Below, piece after piece: positions 57,227-64,000 of a DNA stretch of 64,000 nt. The stretch comes from RPQJ01 sp963793005 (GTDB taxonomy: Bacteria > Pseudomonadota > Gammaproteobacteria > Steroidobacterales > Steroidobacteraceae). Within the stretch, counting starts at the first letter, position 1. Every line of letters starts with the position of its first letter. The position numbers were made by a program, and so were the translations under genes. The notes below the pieces were generated by a model that ran no database searches, had not been told where the DNA came from, and saw only the letters and a program-made list of their open reading frames with translations. The DNA is taken from positions 2,294,001 through 2,358,000 of the forward strand of contig CAWBYP010000002.1 of assembly GCA_963793005.1 (NCBI GenBank), written 5' to 3'.

Positions 57227-58137
57227 GTACGTGGCTTCCCTGGAGTCAATGCAGCAGTGATGAGGCGCACGCCTTCCTCCGGCGTCGCGCCAAGGGCGGT
57301 GGCGCCGGCCGCGGTAATCGCGGCGCGATGCCGCAGCGCAGTCCCGCCACCGACGAAAACCGGAACATTCACCAGGCGCACCAGGCGCGGCAGCTCGCGG
57401 TCCAGCAATCCCTCGGGCGGATCAACTGACGAAGCAAGCACCACGGCGTCGCAGCCGGAACGCTGGAGCGCGATGGCGACGTCGTCGAGCGGCGTGTCCG
57501 CGCCGAGCAGGACTGTGCGCAGCCCCGCATCCTGGGCCTCCAGCGCAAACAGCAGCAGGCCGATCTCGTGCTGCTCGCCAGGGCCGCAGGCGGCGAGGAT
57601 CCTGGGGCCGCTTGCATAACGCATCCGGTGCTGCAAGCGCGCGCCGAGCTTGCTGCGCAGGTAAGTCGAGAAGAAGTGCTCCTCGGAAATTGCGCCCGGC
57701 AGGTTCTGCCAGCGCTCGCCGAGGTGGGTGAGCAGCGGAAGGGTCACCTGCCTGGTGACGGCGTCGACGGAGTGCACGGACAGCGCGCCGTCGTAGATGC
57801 GGTCGAGCTCCGGCTCGTCGAAGCGCGTGATGGCGGCGGCCATGGCCTCGACGTAGTGCTGCCAGGGTCCGTTGCCAGCCGGGGTGCCGGTCTGGGCAGC
57901 AGCCTCGGCCTCGATCACTTCGCCGACCCGGCTGATCGGCACGCCACGTTCCATAAGTGCAAGAACGCGACGGATCAGCTCGACATGCTGGTGCGTGTAC
58001 AGACGATGCCCCTTGGGCGAGCGCTGTGGACGGATGAGACCGTAGCGCCGTTCCCACGCCCGCAGGGTCATCGCATTGACGCCAGTCAGCGCGGAGATCC
58101 TGCGAATTGGGAGTTTTTCGCCGCCGGTGGTGGTCAT
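57223..58137 (-). CDS. MerR-family B12-binding photoreceptor-like regulator (CarH/LitR)
   Basis: A 304-residue protein. Residues 8-75 form a MerR HTH (LPIRRISALTGVNAMTLRAW, ERRYGLIRPQRSPKGHRLYT). Residues 90-175 form the helical bundle with the W-x9-E-H motif (Trp143, Glu153, His154) used by CarH. Residues 175-300 form the Rossmann-like B12 domain with ExHxxG (GEQHEIG, His190, the candidate cobalt ligand). Such proteins repress in the dark as adenosylcobalamin tetramers and release DNA in light. It heads an eight-gene operon and probably controls its own promoter. Confidence 0.88.
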   Translation of the reverse strand: MTTTGGEKLPIRRISALTGVNAMTLRAWERRYGLIRPQRSPKGHRLYTHQHVELIRRVLALMERGVPISRVGEVIEAEAAAQTGTPAGNGPWQHYVEAMAAAITRFDEPELDRIYDGALSVHSVDAVTRQVTLPLLTHLGERWQNLPGAISEEHFFSTYLRSKLGARLQHRMRYASGPRILAACGPGEQHEIGLLLFALEAQDAGLRTVLLGADTPLDDVAIALQRSGCDAVVLASSVDPPEGLLDRELPRLVRLVNVPVFVGGGTALRHRAAITAAGATALGATPEEGVRLITAALTPGKPRT

Positions 58138-58140
58138 GGG

Positions 58141-58234
58141 TGCATAATTAGATCAGAAAGTGATGCATAACTTATACAAATGTCACTAAGCAGTCAAATT
58201 AATACTATAAAACTTAGACAAAACATATGCATAA
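58141..58234 (-). promoter_or_regulatory. AT-rich operator/promoter of the carH-like operon
   Basis: The leader is strongly AT-rich compared with its GC-rich surroundings. A minus-strand promoter fits: -35 TTGACT (58192-58197) and -10 TATAAG (58171-58176) with a 15-base spacer. A 12-base element AACTTATACAAA (58169-58180) recurs with one change as AACTTAGACAAA (58211-58222), 42 bases apart, about four helical turns. TGCATAA occurs at 58141-58147, 58164-58170 and 58228-58234. The -10 lies inside the first repeat, as expected of a CarH-type repressor site. Confidence 0.6.
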
Positions 58235-58340
58235 GCTCGGCAAGGCCGGTCGAGCGGTAACTGCCGGGGAACGGCCCACGCGGCAGGCCGCTGTCCGGTA
58301 ATCCAGCTAGACTCTTGCATCGTCCACGTGGAGCGTATTC

Positions 58341-58913
58341 ATGACCCAGCTCGTCCTCGGACTGGTGATGTTTCTAGGCATTCACTCGATCTCGATCTTC
58401 GCGCCGGGCTGGCGCGACGCGATGATCACCCGGCTCGGGGCGCTCAACTGGAAGCGGCTCTATTCGGTTGCCTCGCTGCTGGCGTTCGTGCTGCTGGTGC
58501 ACGGTTGCAACGTCGCGCGCCAGGAGCCGGTGGTGCTCTACTACCCGCCGACCTGGACTCGTCACCTGGCAATGTTGCTGATGCTGCCGGTGTTCCCGCT
58601 GCTGCTTGCGGCCTATCTACCGGGGCGTATCAAGGCGGCCGTGAAGCACCCGATGCTGACGGCGACCAAGGCCTGGGCGGTGGCGCACCTGCTGGCAAAC
58701 GGCATGTTGGCGGACGTGCTGCTGTTCGGCGGATTCCTGGTCTGGGCGGTGCTCGATCGCATTTCGGTCGGCAAGCGCCCGGTTCGCGAGGTACCGGGTG
58801 CACCGCCCGGGAAGTTCAACGACGTGATCGCGGTAGTCGGCGGACTGCTGATTTACGGCCTGTTCGTCGGCTGGGCCCACCGGCACCTGATTGGCGTCCC
58901 GCTGATTCCATGA
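58341..58913 (+). CDS. NnrU family membrane protein
   Basis: A 190-residue protein with five to six membrane helices. NnrU features include LGIHSISIFAPGWRDAMITR near the start, KRLYSVASLLAFVLLVHGCN, LLLAAYLPGRIKAAVKHPML, AHLLANGMLADVLLFGG and a C-terminal FNDVIAVVGGLLIYGLFVGW. NnrU proteins were first found near nitric oxide reductase genes, but many occur without denitrification genes, as here. It is divergent from the carH-like operon and might share its regulatory region. Confidence 0.88.
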   Translation: MTQLVLGLVMFLGIHSISIFAPGWRDAMITRLGALNWKRLYSVASLLAFVLLVHGCNVARQEPVVLYYPPTWTRHLAMLLMLPVFPLLLAAYLPGRIKAAVKHPMLTATKAWAVAHLLANGMLADVLLFGGFLVWAVLDRISVGKRPVREVPGAPPGKFNDVIAVVGGLLIYGLFVGWAHRHLIGVPLIP

Positions 58914-59004
58914 CAGGGGGCGCTTCATCTGTAGCTGCCGCCGGGGGCGGGCCTGGTGGTCGTCCGGCTGCCCCATCAGGTACGGATATCGCTTCGGTTA
59001 TTAC

Positions 59005-59048
59005 GTAAATACGAATCATTTGCATCTGTGCGCGAACCTCGCTAGAGT
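59005..59048 (+). promoter_or_regulatory. bfd promoter with Fur-like box over the -35
   Basis: TTGCAT (59020-59025), a 17-base spacer and TAGAGT (59043-59048) form a sigma70-like promoter before bfd. The 19-mer GTAAATACGAATCATTTGC (59005-59023) matches the Fur-box consensus at 12 of 19 positions by hand and overlaps the -35, as expected for iron-responsive repression. Confidence 0.5.
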
Positions 59049-59068
59049 TGCTGCCGAGGTTTCACGCC

Positions 59069-59263
59069 ATGTATGTCTGCCTCTGCCACGGTATCTCGGA
59101 GACTCGGCTCGACCAGGCGATCCGCGAAGGTGCGCGTTCGTTCGAACAGCTCCAGTCCTGCACCGGCGTCGCTACCTGCTGCGGCGCCTGCGAGCCCTGT
59201 GCGCGGGAGATGCTCGAGCAGCGGACACTTGCATCGAGCCCGTCGGCCGGTCAGGCTTCCTGA
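59069..59263 (+). CDS. bfd: Bacterioferritin-associated ferredoxin
   Basis: A 64-residue protein from ATG 59069. The [2Fe-2S] ligands follow the Bfd pattern: Cys4 and Cys6 (MYVCLCHGIS) and Cys38 and Cys41 (TCCGAC). Bfd docks on bacterioferritin and passes electrons that release stored iron. It is followed directly by bfr, and the promoter carries a Fur-like box, so it should be expressed when iron is low. Confidence 0.93.
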   Translation: MYVCLCHGISETRLDQAIREGARSFEQLQSCTGVATCCGACEPCAREMLEQRTLASSPSAGQAS

Positions 59264-59314
59264 CGAGCGGGGGCCGAGCGCCCCTCCACCAACTTTCACC
59301 GGGAGTTCATCGCC

Positions 59315-59782
59315 ATGAAGGGCGACGTCAAAGTCATCTCGCACCTGAACAAGATCCTCAAGAACGAACTTACCGCGATCAACCAGTACTTCCTGCACGC
59401 GCGGATGCTGAAGAACTGGGGTTTCCTGCGCCTCGGCGAACACACCCGCAAGGAATCGATCGACGAGATGAAGCACGCCGATGCGCTGATCGAGCGGATC
59501 CTGTTCCTCGAGGGGCTGCCGAACCTGCAGCAGCTCGGCAAGCTGATGATCGGCGAGGGCGTGAAGGAAGTGCTTGAGTGTGACCTCAAGCTCGAGCACG
59601 TTGCGCACCCCGACCTGAAGGAAGCGATCGCCCATTGTGAGTCGGTCGGCGACTTCGTGAGTCGTGACCTGCTCGAAGGCATCCTCGGATCCGAGGAGGA
59701 GCACATCGACTTCCTCGAGACCCAGCTCGAGCTGATCGGTCGCGTCGGTCTGGAGAACTACTGCCAGTCGCAGATGGGCTGA
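59315..59782 (+). CDS. bfr: Bacterioferritin
   Basis: A 155-residue protein, of the family's usual length. The ferroxidase residues are all present: Glu18, Tyr25, Glu51, His54, Glu94, Glu127 and His130; the haem ligand is Met52 in IDEMKHADAL. It forms a 24-subunit cage that oxidises and stores iron. It is co-transcribed with bfd, which mobilises the stored iron. Spacing is 51 bases, with GGGAG upstream of the ATG. Confidence 0.96.
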   Translation: MKGDVKVISHLNKILKNELTAINQYFLHARMLKNWGFLRLGEHTRKESIDEMKHADALIERILFLEGLPNLQQLGKLMIGEGVKEVLECDLKLEHVAHPDLKEAIAHCESVGDFVSRDLLEGILGSEEEHIDFLETQLELIGRVGLENYCQSQMG

Positions 59783-59804
59783 GAGGCAGCGCCAGGGTCC
59801 CGCG

Positions 59805-61562
59805 TCACCTGGCGTCCGTCTCGAACAGGCCCTCGAGCTGCGTGGCGGACTCCTTTGTGGTCGCCATGAATTTCGTCTCGTCCTCGTGCACTGCGGCCTG
59901 CGCCTGCAGCGTGGCTTCGTCGTGCTCCCGGAATCGCCGAACCTGCGACTGGGCCTCATCACGCGCGGTCCCGAGCGCCACCAGTGCCGCCTCGGCCACC
60001 TCCAGGCTCGAGGAGTACGTCTCGCGCCAGATCGCGGTGACGCCGGCGTCCATCAGTCGGAACACGTGCTGGCGATTGCGCGCACGGGCCAGCACGCGCA
60101 GGTTCGGGAAGTGGCGCAGCGCGACCTCGGCGGTGCGTACCGAAGCCTCGAGCTCGTCGATCGCGATCACGAGCACGGAAGCGTGTTCGGCGCCGGCGGC
60201 GCGCAGCATTTCCAGCCGCGAGGCGTCGCCGTAGTACAGCTTGTTGCCGAAGCGACGCACGAAGTCCACCTGTGACTGGCTCACCTCGAGCGCGGTAAAG
60301 CGGATGCGCCTTGCGCGTAGCACGCGGGCAACGATCTGGCCGAAGCGGCCAAAGCCCGCGATCAATACGCGCGGCTCCTCCGACTCGATGGTGTCGAACG
60401 CCGGGTGCTTCGCAGCCGGCCGGAGGCGCCGGGCCAGCATGTCAGCCCCGGCGATCAGCAACGGCGACGCGACCATCGACAGCGTGACGACGATGATGAG
60501 CAGTTCGGCGATTGCACGAGGAACGAGGCTGCCCGATGCCGCCATGGCCAGCAGCACGAAGGCGAATTCCCCGCCACCCGCCAGTGCGACGCCGAGCCGC
60601 CGCGAGGTCGCACCGTCCTGGCGCGCGAGCCGGGCGGCAACCCAGACCGCGAGCATCTTGATCGCCATGTAGCCGAGCGTCAGCCCCAGTACCGTGATCG
60701 GGCGCTCGACCAGCACTCCGACATTGGCCGACATGCCGACGGCCATGAAGAACAGCCCAAGCAGCAGGCCCTTGAACGGCTCGATGTCCGCCTCGAGTTC
60801 GTGGCGATATTCGCTGTCGGCCAGCAGTACGCCGGCTATGAATGAACCGAGCGCCATCGACAGGCCGACCGAGTCGAACAGCAGCGCCGTGCCGACGACC
60901 ACCAGCAGCGCGGCGGCCGTGAAGGCTTCCTGCGCGCGCGTGGCGGCGATGATGCGCAGCGCAGGGCGCAGTGCATGACGGCCGACGGCCACCACGACTG
61001 CGGCTGCCACGATCGGCAGCGCGATCGCCTTCCAGTCGAGCGACATGGCTCCCGAACCCCCGAGCAGGGGCAGCGCCACCAGCGCCGGCATGATGGCGAG
61101 GTCCTGGAAGAGCAGGGTCGCGAACGCGGCGCGGCCGTGCCGGGTGGTCAGTTCGCCGCGCTCAGCCAGTACCTGCAGGATCAGCGCGGTCGACGACAGC
61201 GAAAGCGAGAATGCGATCACCAGCGCCGCCGGCCATGGCATGCCGAGGGCCCTGGCGGCAGCCGCGAGCACCACCGTGGTAACCGTGACCTGCAGGCCGC
61301 CGCCACCGAACACCGCGCGTCGCATCACGCGCAGCCGCGATGGTTGCAGCTCGAGCCCGATCACGAACAACAGCAGCACCACGCCGAATTCCGCGAAGTG
61401 CAGGATGTTCTCGACATCCTTGAAGAGCCCCAGTCCCCAGGGCCCGATCACGACACCCGCCGCGAGGTAGCCAAGCACCGCGCTGAGTTTGAAGCGCCGG
61501 AACAGGGGTACGGCGACGACCGTCGCGGCGAGGAGTACGGCGATCTGTCCGGTGAGCGTCAT
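59805..61562 (-). CDS. KefC-type monovalent cation:proton antiporter with TrkA-N domain
   Basis: A 585-residue protein from ATG 61562. The first 380 residues form 12-13 membrane helices of the CPA2 family (LFVIGLELQPSRLRVMRRAV, FSLSLSSTALILQVLAERGE, LLFQDLAIMP). The NAD-binding RCK/TrkA-N domain starts near 405 (RVLIAGFGRFGQIVARVLRA, YYGDASRLEMLRAAGAEHAS). A helical tail of about 60 residues follows. It should exchange potassium for protons, possibly gated by glutathione adducts as in KefC, though no KefF/KefG partner is present. It is convergent with bfr. Confidence 0.92.
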   Translation of the reverse strand: MTLTGQIAVLLAATVVAVPLFRRFKLSAVLGYLAAGVVIGPWGLGLFKDVENILHFAEFGVVLLLFVIGLELQPSRLRVMRRAVFGGGGLQVTVTTVVLAAAARALGMPWPAALVIAFSLSLSSTALILQVLAERGELTTRHGRAAFATLLFQDLAIMPALVALPLLGGSGAMSLDWKAIALPIVAAAVVVAVGRHALRPALRIIAATRAQEAFTAAALLVVVGTALLFDSVGLSMALGSFIAGVLLADSEYRHELEADIEPFKGLLLGLFFMAVGMSANVGVLVERPITVLGLTLGYMAIKMLAVWVAARLARQDGATSRRLGVALAGGGEFAFVLLAMAASGSLVPRAIAELLIIVVTLSMVASPLLIAGADMLARRLRPAAKHPAFDTIESEEPRVLIAGFGRFGQIVARVLRARRIRFTALEVSQSQVDFVRRFGNKLYYGDASRLEMLRAAGAEHASVLVIAIDELEASVRTAEVALRHFPNLRVLARARNRQHVFRLMDAGVTAIWRETYSSSLEVAEAALVALGTARDEAQSQVRRFREHDEATLQAQAAVHEDETKFMATTKESATQLEGLFETDAR

Positions 61563-61613
61563 GTGGGTCCCGCAGATACGCGCAAGGACCCGACGATGCA
61601 CCAGGTGGCGGGC

Positions 61614-61642
61614 AAAAAGAAAGGCCCCGGTGTCGGGGCCTT
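61614..61642 (-). terminator. Rho-independent terminator of the GH81 gene
   Basis: A nine-pair stem AAGGCCCCG / CGGGGCCTT (61621-61629 and 61634-61642) with loop GTGT, followed on the minus strand by TCTTTTT (61614-61620). Orientation suits the GH81 gene that ends at 61716. Confidence 0.85.
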
Positions 61643-61715
61643 CAGGTCTTCATCCAGGGCGGCGCGATGCCCGCCTGTCTTTATTCTGTGCGCCTTCGAA
61701 AGAGTTGATCCGCGT

Positions 61716-64000
61716 TCATCTGGCCCTTGCGATCGAGCGCGCCGGTACGTCCACCGTCTTGCCCGTGCTGAAGGTCACCTGGATCGGCCGGTCGCCCGCG
61801 TTGTATGCCAGGTATGTCTGTGCGCCAGCCTTGTCCTTGAACACCGCGTAGAGCGGCGTATCCGCGGTGACGGAGAAATCGGGCGTGCCCATCTCCTTCA
61901 GGCTCAGTATCCAGTACAGCGTGCGTGTGCGCGTGTCGCCGAATTCGACGCTTCCGTGCTTGCGCCACAGGGCGAGCCCGGCGTCGGGATCCGCGAGCGC
62001 GAGGTACGCGGCGAGCACGTCCTGCCAGATGTCGGCGGGCGTGCCGTCGGTCGGGCCATGCTTCTCATAGAACTTCACCTCGCCCGGAAGCGCATCCATC
62101 GTCTTGCGGATGAAGGCTGGATCTGCGGCGAGGTAGGCGGATGCGGGCGTGATGGGCAGCAGGTTGATCCCGAGGATCTGGCGCGGCTCCTGGGTCCACC
62201 ATGTGTTGTAGGCATACTTGCCGCCGAACACCATCGCGGCAAAGGGCTTGCCGAACTCCGGCGCGAGCACCTGTTGGTCGAGGTCGAACCAGTAGTGCTG
62301 GATCGACGCGATCTCGCTGGTCAGCAGGTAAATGCCCAGGTCCCTGAGCCTGTCGTTGCGCGTCGCCTCGCCCCACAGGATGAGACCTGCCCAGGCGTTG
62401 ACCGCTTCCGACGACGACTCCTGGTTGTTGCCCGCATCGAAGTCGCCGTCTCCCGAAGCCCAGGAGTGGCCCTCGTAGGGGTCGAAGTTCCTGAGGAAAG
62501 GGAAGTCCGCGCGACCGCGCTCGTCGGTCGCGACGTCCGCGACGATCTTGTTGACCATGCCACCCCACTTCGCGTCCGACGCCCAGTCCGGATTCCTGAG
62601 TGCGACCTGGGCCGAGGCCATGATCCAGTAGCCGTAGTGGAAGTGGTGGTCGTTCATGTTGGCGACGCTGCTGTACTCCTGGGGCAGCCCGATGAAGGTC
62701 CCGAGGCTCGCGTCGTGCACGAAGTAGTTGGCGTGCCTGCCGTCGAACCACGACTCCAGGTGGCCCTCGAGTTTTTCGAGCAGGGCTTCGCTCGTCTTCA
62801 ACTGTCCCTGGGCCTCGGCCACGCACATCAATTGCGCAACGGCGCCGAGCGCCTTGCCGATCCAGTACGTGCCGCGATGCGGCGTCGTGAACAGCTGGCC
62901 GGATTTCGCATAGTCGCCGACCAGCAGGCTGTCGACTCTTGCCTTGCCCTCGGCGTCCTGCAGTCCGCCCCACATCGGAATGGCGCCGCGATAGGCGTGG
63001 CTGAGCGCGAAGCTGTTTCCCTGGATGAGCCGTATCGGGCCGCGCACCGACTCGTACTGGTACTGCGACGCAGGCTTCGGCGCCACGCTTGACCACTGGT
63101 GCGGGTACAGGCCCATCAATGTCGCCTTGTTGCTCCCTTCCTTGGCCACGGTGTCGACGCGGAAAGTAGTGCGCACGGCGCTGGCTTTCTGGTCGTACGC
63201 CCACTCGACCCGCGTGTCGGTCGGGAAGGCGTAGGCGGCGGCCAGGAAGTCACGAATCGTGGCCTCGCGGTTGTCCGGCAGTCCCGCGACCGAGAAGTAG
63301 CGGGCCGTCGCGGGCAGGTGCAGCACCAGCTCCGTTGGCTTGGCCCAGTCCCAGGTGGCGCCGGTCGGCGCGAATATCGCGTAGGAGTGGCCGTCGACGG
63401 TAAACGCGGCCACCCGGCCATCACCGGACGGGTTCTTCGGGTCGGACAGGACCTGGGGCGCGGAGGCCAGGCGGAAGCGCACGTCGCCCTTGCTGCACTC
63501 GTAGTAGCTGAACGGGCTGCCGTGCAGCACGGTCACCTTCAGCGAGTCGCCTTCGGCGGACGCCATGCTGACCTGCGCGAGCCAGTCCGAGTACCCCGAA
63601 AGCCGTGCATCCACGGGTTTGAACGCCAGCGTCGAGACCACGACGGCCGGCACGTGCGGGTAGCGGACCTCTACCTTCCTGCCCTTGTCCTCGACCGCGA
63701 CCTGCTTGGTCGGCAGGCCCAGTTCGAATCCTTCCTCCGTTGCCCGGTAGGTCATCGGATGCGCGTGGATCGGCTGCGACCAGCGCTGGAACATCACCGA
63801 GGAGTACCACTGGTTGGTCGGCGCAGCCTTGCCGAGCGCGTCGCCGCTGCGGTACTCCGCGGCCGGCGTCGTCGGGTCCGCGCCGAGACCGAAGATGCCG
63901 CTCCTGGGCTTCGTGTAGTAGGTGCCGAGCCCGACCGCGACGGCACCGTCGGGCTCCATCGAGGCGGCGGCGGGGCCGGCGGTCAACAGCAGCGCAAGGC
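61716..64000 (-). CDS. GH81 endo-1,3-beta-glucanase (5' end outside window)
   Basis: At least 761 residues are present; the start lies beyond the right edge, and the visible beginning (LALLLTAGPAAAS) is the end of a signal peptide, so the enzyme is secreted. GH81 signatures include NQWYSSVMFQRWSQPIHAHP near the N-terminus, the catalytic-region segments NMNDHHFHYGYWI, EGHSWASGDGDFDAGNNQES and SSEAVNAW, in which the conserved Asp and Glu residues lie. It should cut beta-1,3-glucans such as laminarin or fungal wall glucan. A clear terminator follows. Confidence 0.9.
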   Translation of the reverse strand, partial: LALLLTAGPAAASMEPDGAVAVGLGTYYTKPRSGIFGLGADPTTPAAEYRSGDALGKAAPTNQWYSSVMFQRWSQPIHAHPMTYRATEEGFELGLPTKQVAVEDKGRKVEVRYPHVPAVVVSTLAFKPVDARLSGYSDWLAQVSMASAEGDSLKVTVLHGSPFSYYECSKGDVRFRLASAPQVLSDPKNPSGDGRVAAFTVDGHSYAIFAPTGATWDWAKPTELVLHLPATARYFSVAGLPDNREATIRDFLAAAYAFPTDTRVEWAYDQKASAVRTTFRVDTVAKEGSNKATLMGLYPHQWSSVAPKPASQYQYESVRGPIRLIQGNSFALSHAYRGAIPMWGGLQDAEGKARVDSLLVGDYAKSGQLFTTPHRGTYWIGKALGAVAQLMCVAEAQGQLKTSEALLEKLEGHLESWFDGRHANYFVHDASLGTFIGLPQEYSSVANMNDHHFHYGYWIMASAQVALRNPDWASDAKWGGMVNKIVADVATDERGRADFPFLRNFDPYEGHSWASGDGDFDAGNNQESSSEAVNAWAGLILWGEATRNDRLRDLGIYLLTSEIASIQHYWFDLDQQVLAPEFGKPFAAMVFGGKYAYNTWWTQEPRQILGINLLPITPASAYLAADPAFIRKTMDALPGEVKFYEKHGPTDGTPADIWQDVLAAYLALADPDAGLALWRKHGSVEFGDTRTRTLYWILSLKEMGTPDFSVTADTPLYAVFKDKAGAQTYLAYNAGDRPIQVTFSTGKTVDVPARSIARAR

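Noticed and set aside
58341..58913. Denitrification locus suggested by nnrU
   Set aside because: No nitric oxide or nitrite reductase genes are nearby, and NnrU homologues are common without them.
59790..59814. CGCCAGG/CCTGGCG hairpin after bfr as a terminator
   Set aside because: A seven-pair stem overlaps the antiporter stop but has an 11-base loop and no T-tract, so it is too weak to list.
60975..63092. 705-codon plus-strand open frame opposite the antiporter and GH81 genes
   Set aside because: Arg/Glu/His-rich shadow of the antisense strand, crosses a terminator and two real genes, and shows no recognisable motif.

Overview
The window is about 64 kb of GC-rich, densely coded bacterial chromosome with strong G/C third-position bias. 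The gene content points to a gammaproteobacterium: YheU, a DUF349 protein, DUF3597, DUF805, bfd-bfr, a PutA without a ribbon-helix-helix domain, glutathione-dependent formaldehyde oxidation and a CarH/LitR-type regulator. An uncultured member of a Steroidobacterales- or Nevskiales-like group would fit, but that is inference from gene families, with no marker gene to prove it. I found no rRNA, tRNA, CRISPR array, insertion sequence or prophage. Most of the window looks like ordinary chromosome with small accessory patches.

Layout. 0-5.3 kb: the end of a DUF2157/DUF4401-like membrane-protein pair, an orphan NadS-type HTH gene with its own promoter and operator, then a four-gene lipid/envelope operon (alpha/beta hydrolase, membrane protein, PlsC-type acyltransferase, DUF1295). 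5.3-14.4 kb: a small membrane protein with a zinc dehydrogenase, a lipoprotein, DUF2845, DUF924, a TIR-TolB-TPR protein, a large penicillin-acylase-family enzyme and a WYL regulator. 14.5-26.7 kb: GntR regulator, PutA, DUF349 protein, patatin phospholipase, secreted M28 peptidase, double-cupin protein. 26.8-38.6 kb: MscS channel, DUF805, rhodanese, two tandem bactofilins, YheU, UDG family 6, GST, two SDRs, DUF3597, an MFS transporter and several unknowns. 38.7-44.1 kb: a hybrid histidine kinase coupled to a REC-PAS-degenerate GGDEF-EAL protein. 44.2-49.1 kb: formaldehyde detoxification (fghA, adhC), an M20 peptidase relic, an M48 protease and an NDH-2-like flavoprotein. 49.1-58.2 kb: a minus-strand block headed by a B12-binding MerR regulator. 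58.3-64 kb: NnrU, bfd-bfr behind a Fur-like site, a KefC-type antiporter and a GH81 laminarinase cut by the window edge.

The most coherent system is the eight-gene operon at 50.7-58.1 kb: CarH/LitR-like regulator, CFA-synthase-like methyltransferase, DUF6134, lipocalin Blc, fatty-acid desaturase, FAD amine-oxidase-like protein, DUF1365 and CFA synthase. Most of the genes overlap by 1-4 bases, and the AT-rich upstream region carries repeated elements over a sigma70-like promoter. I read it as a light- and B12-controlled membrane-lipid remodelling operon. The regulator keeps the residues that CarH uses to bind cobalamin.

Four genes, and possibly a fifth, carry a single extra base that breaks an otherwise intact reading frame: DUF924, TIR-TPR, M28, the FAD oxidoreductase, and perhaps the secreted protein at 36.9 kb. 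Either the consensus sequence contains insertion errors or several genes are decaying, so these joints should be checked on raw reads before any of the genes is called a pseudogene.
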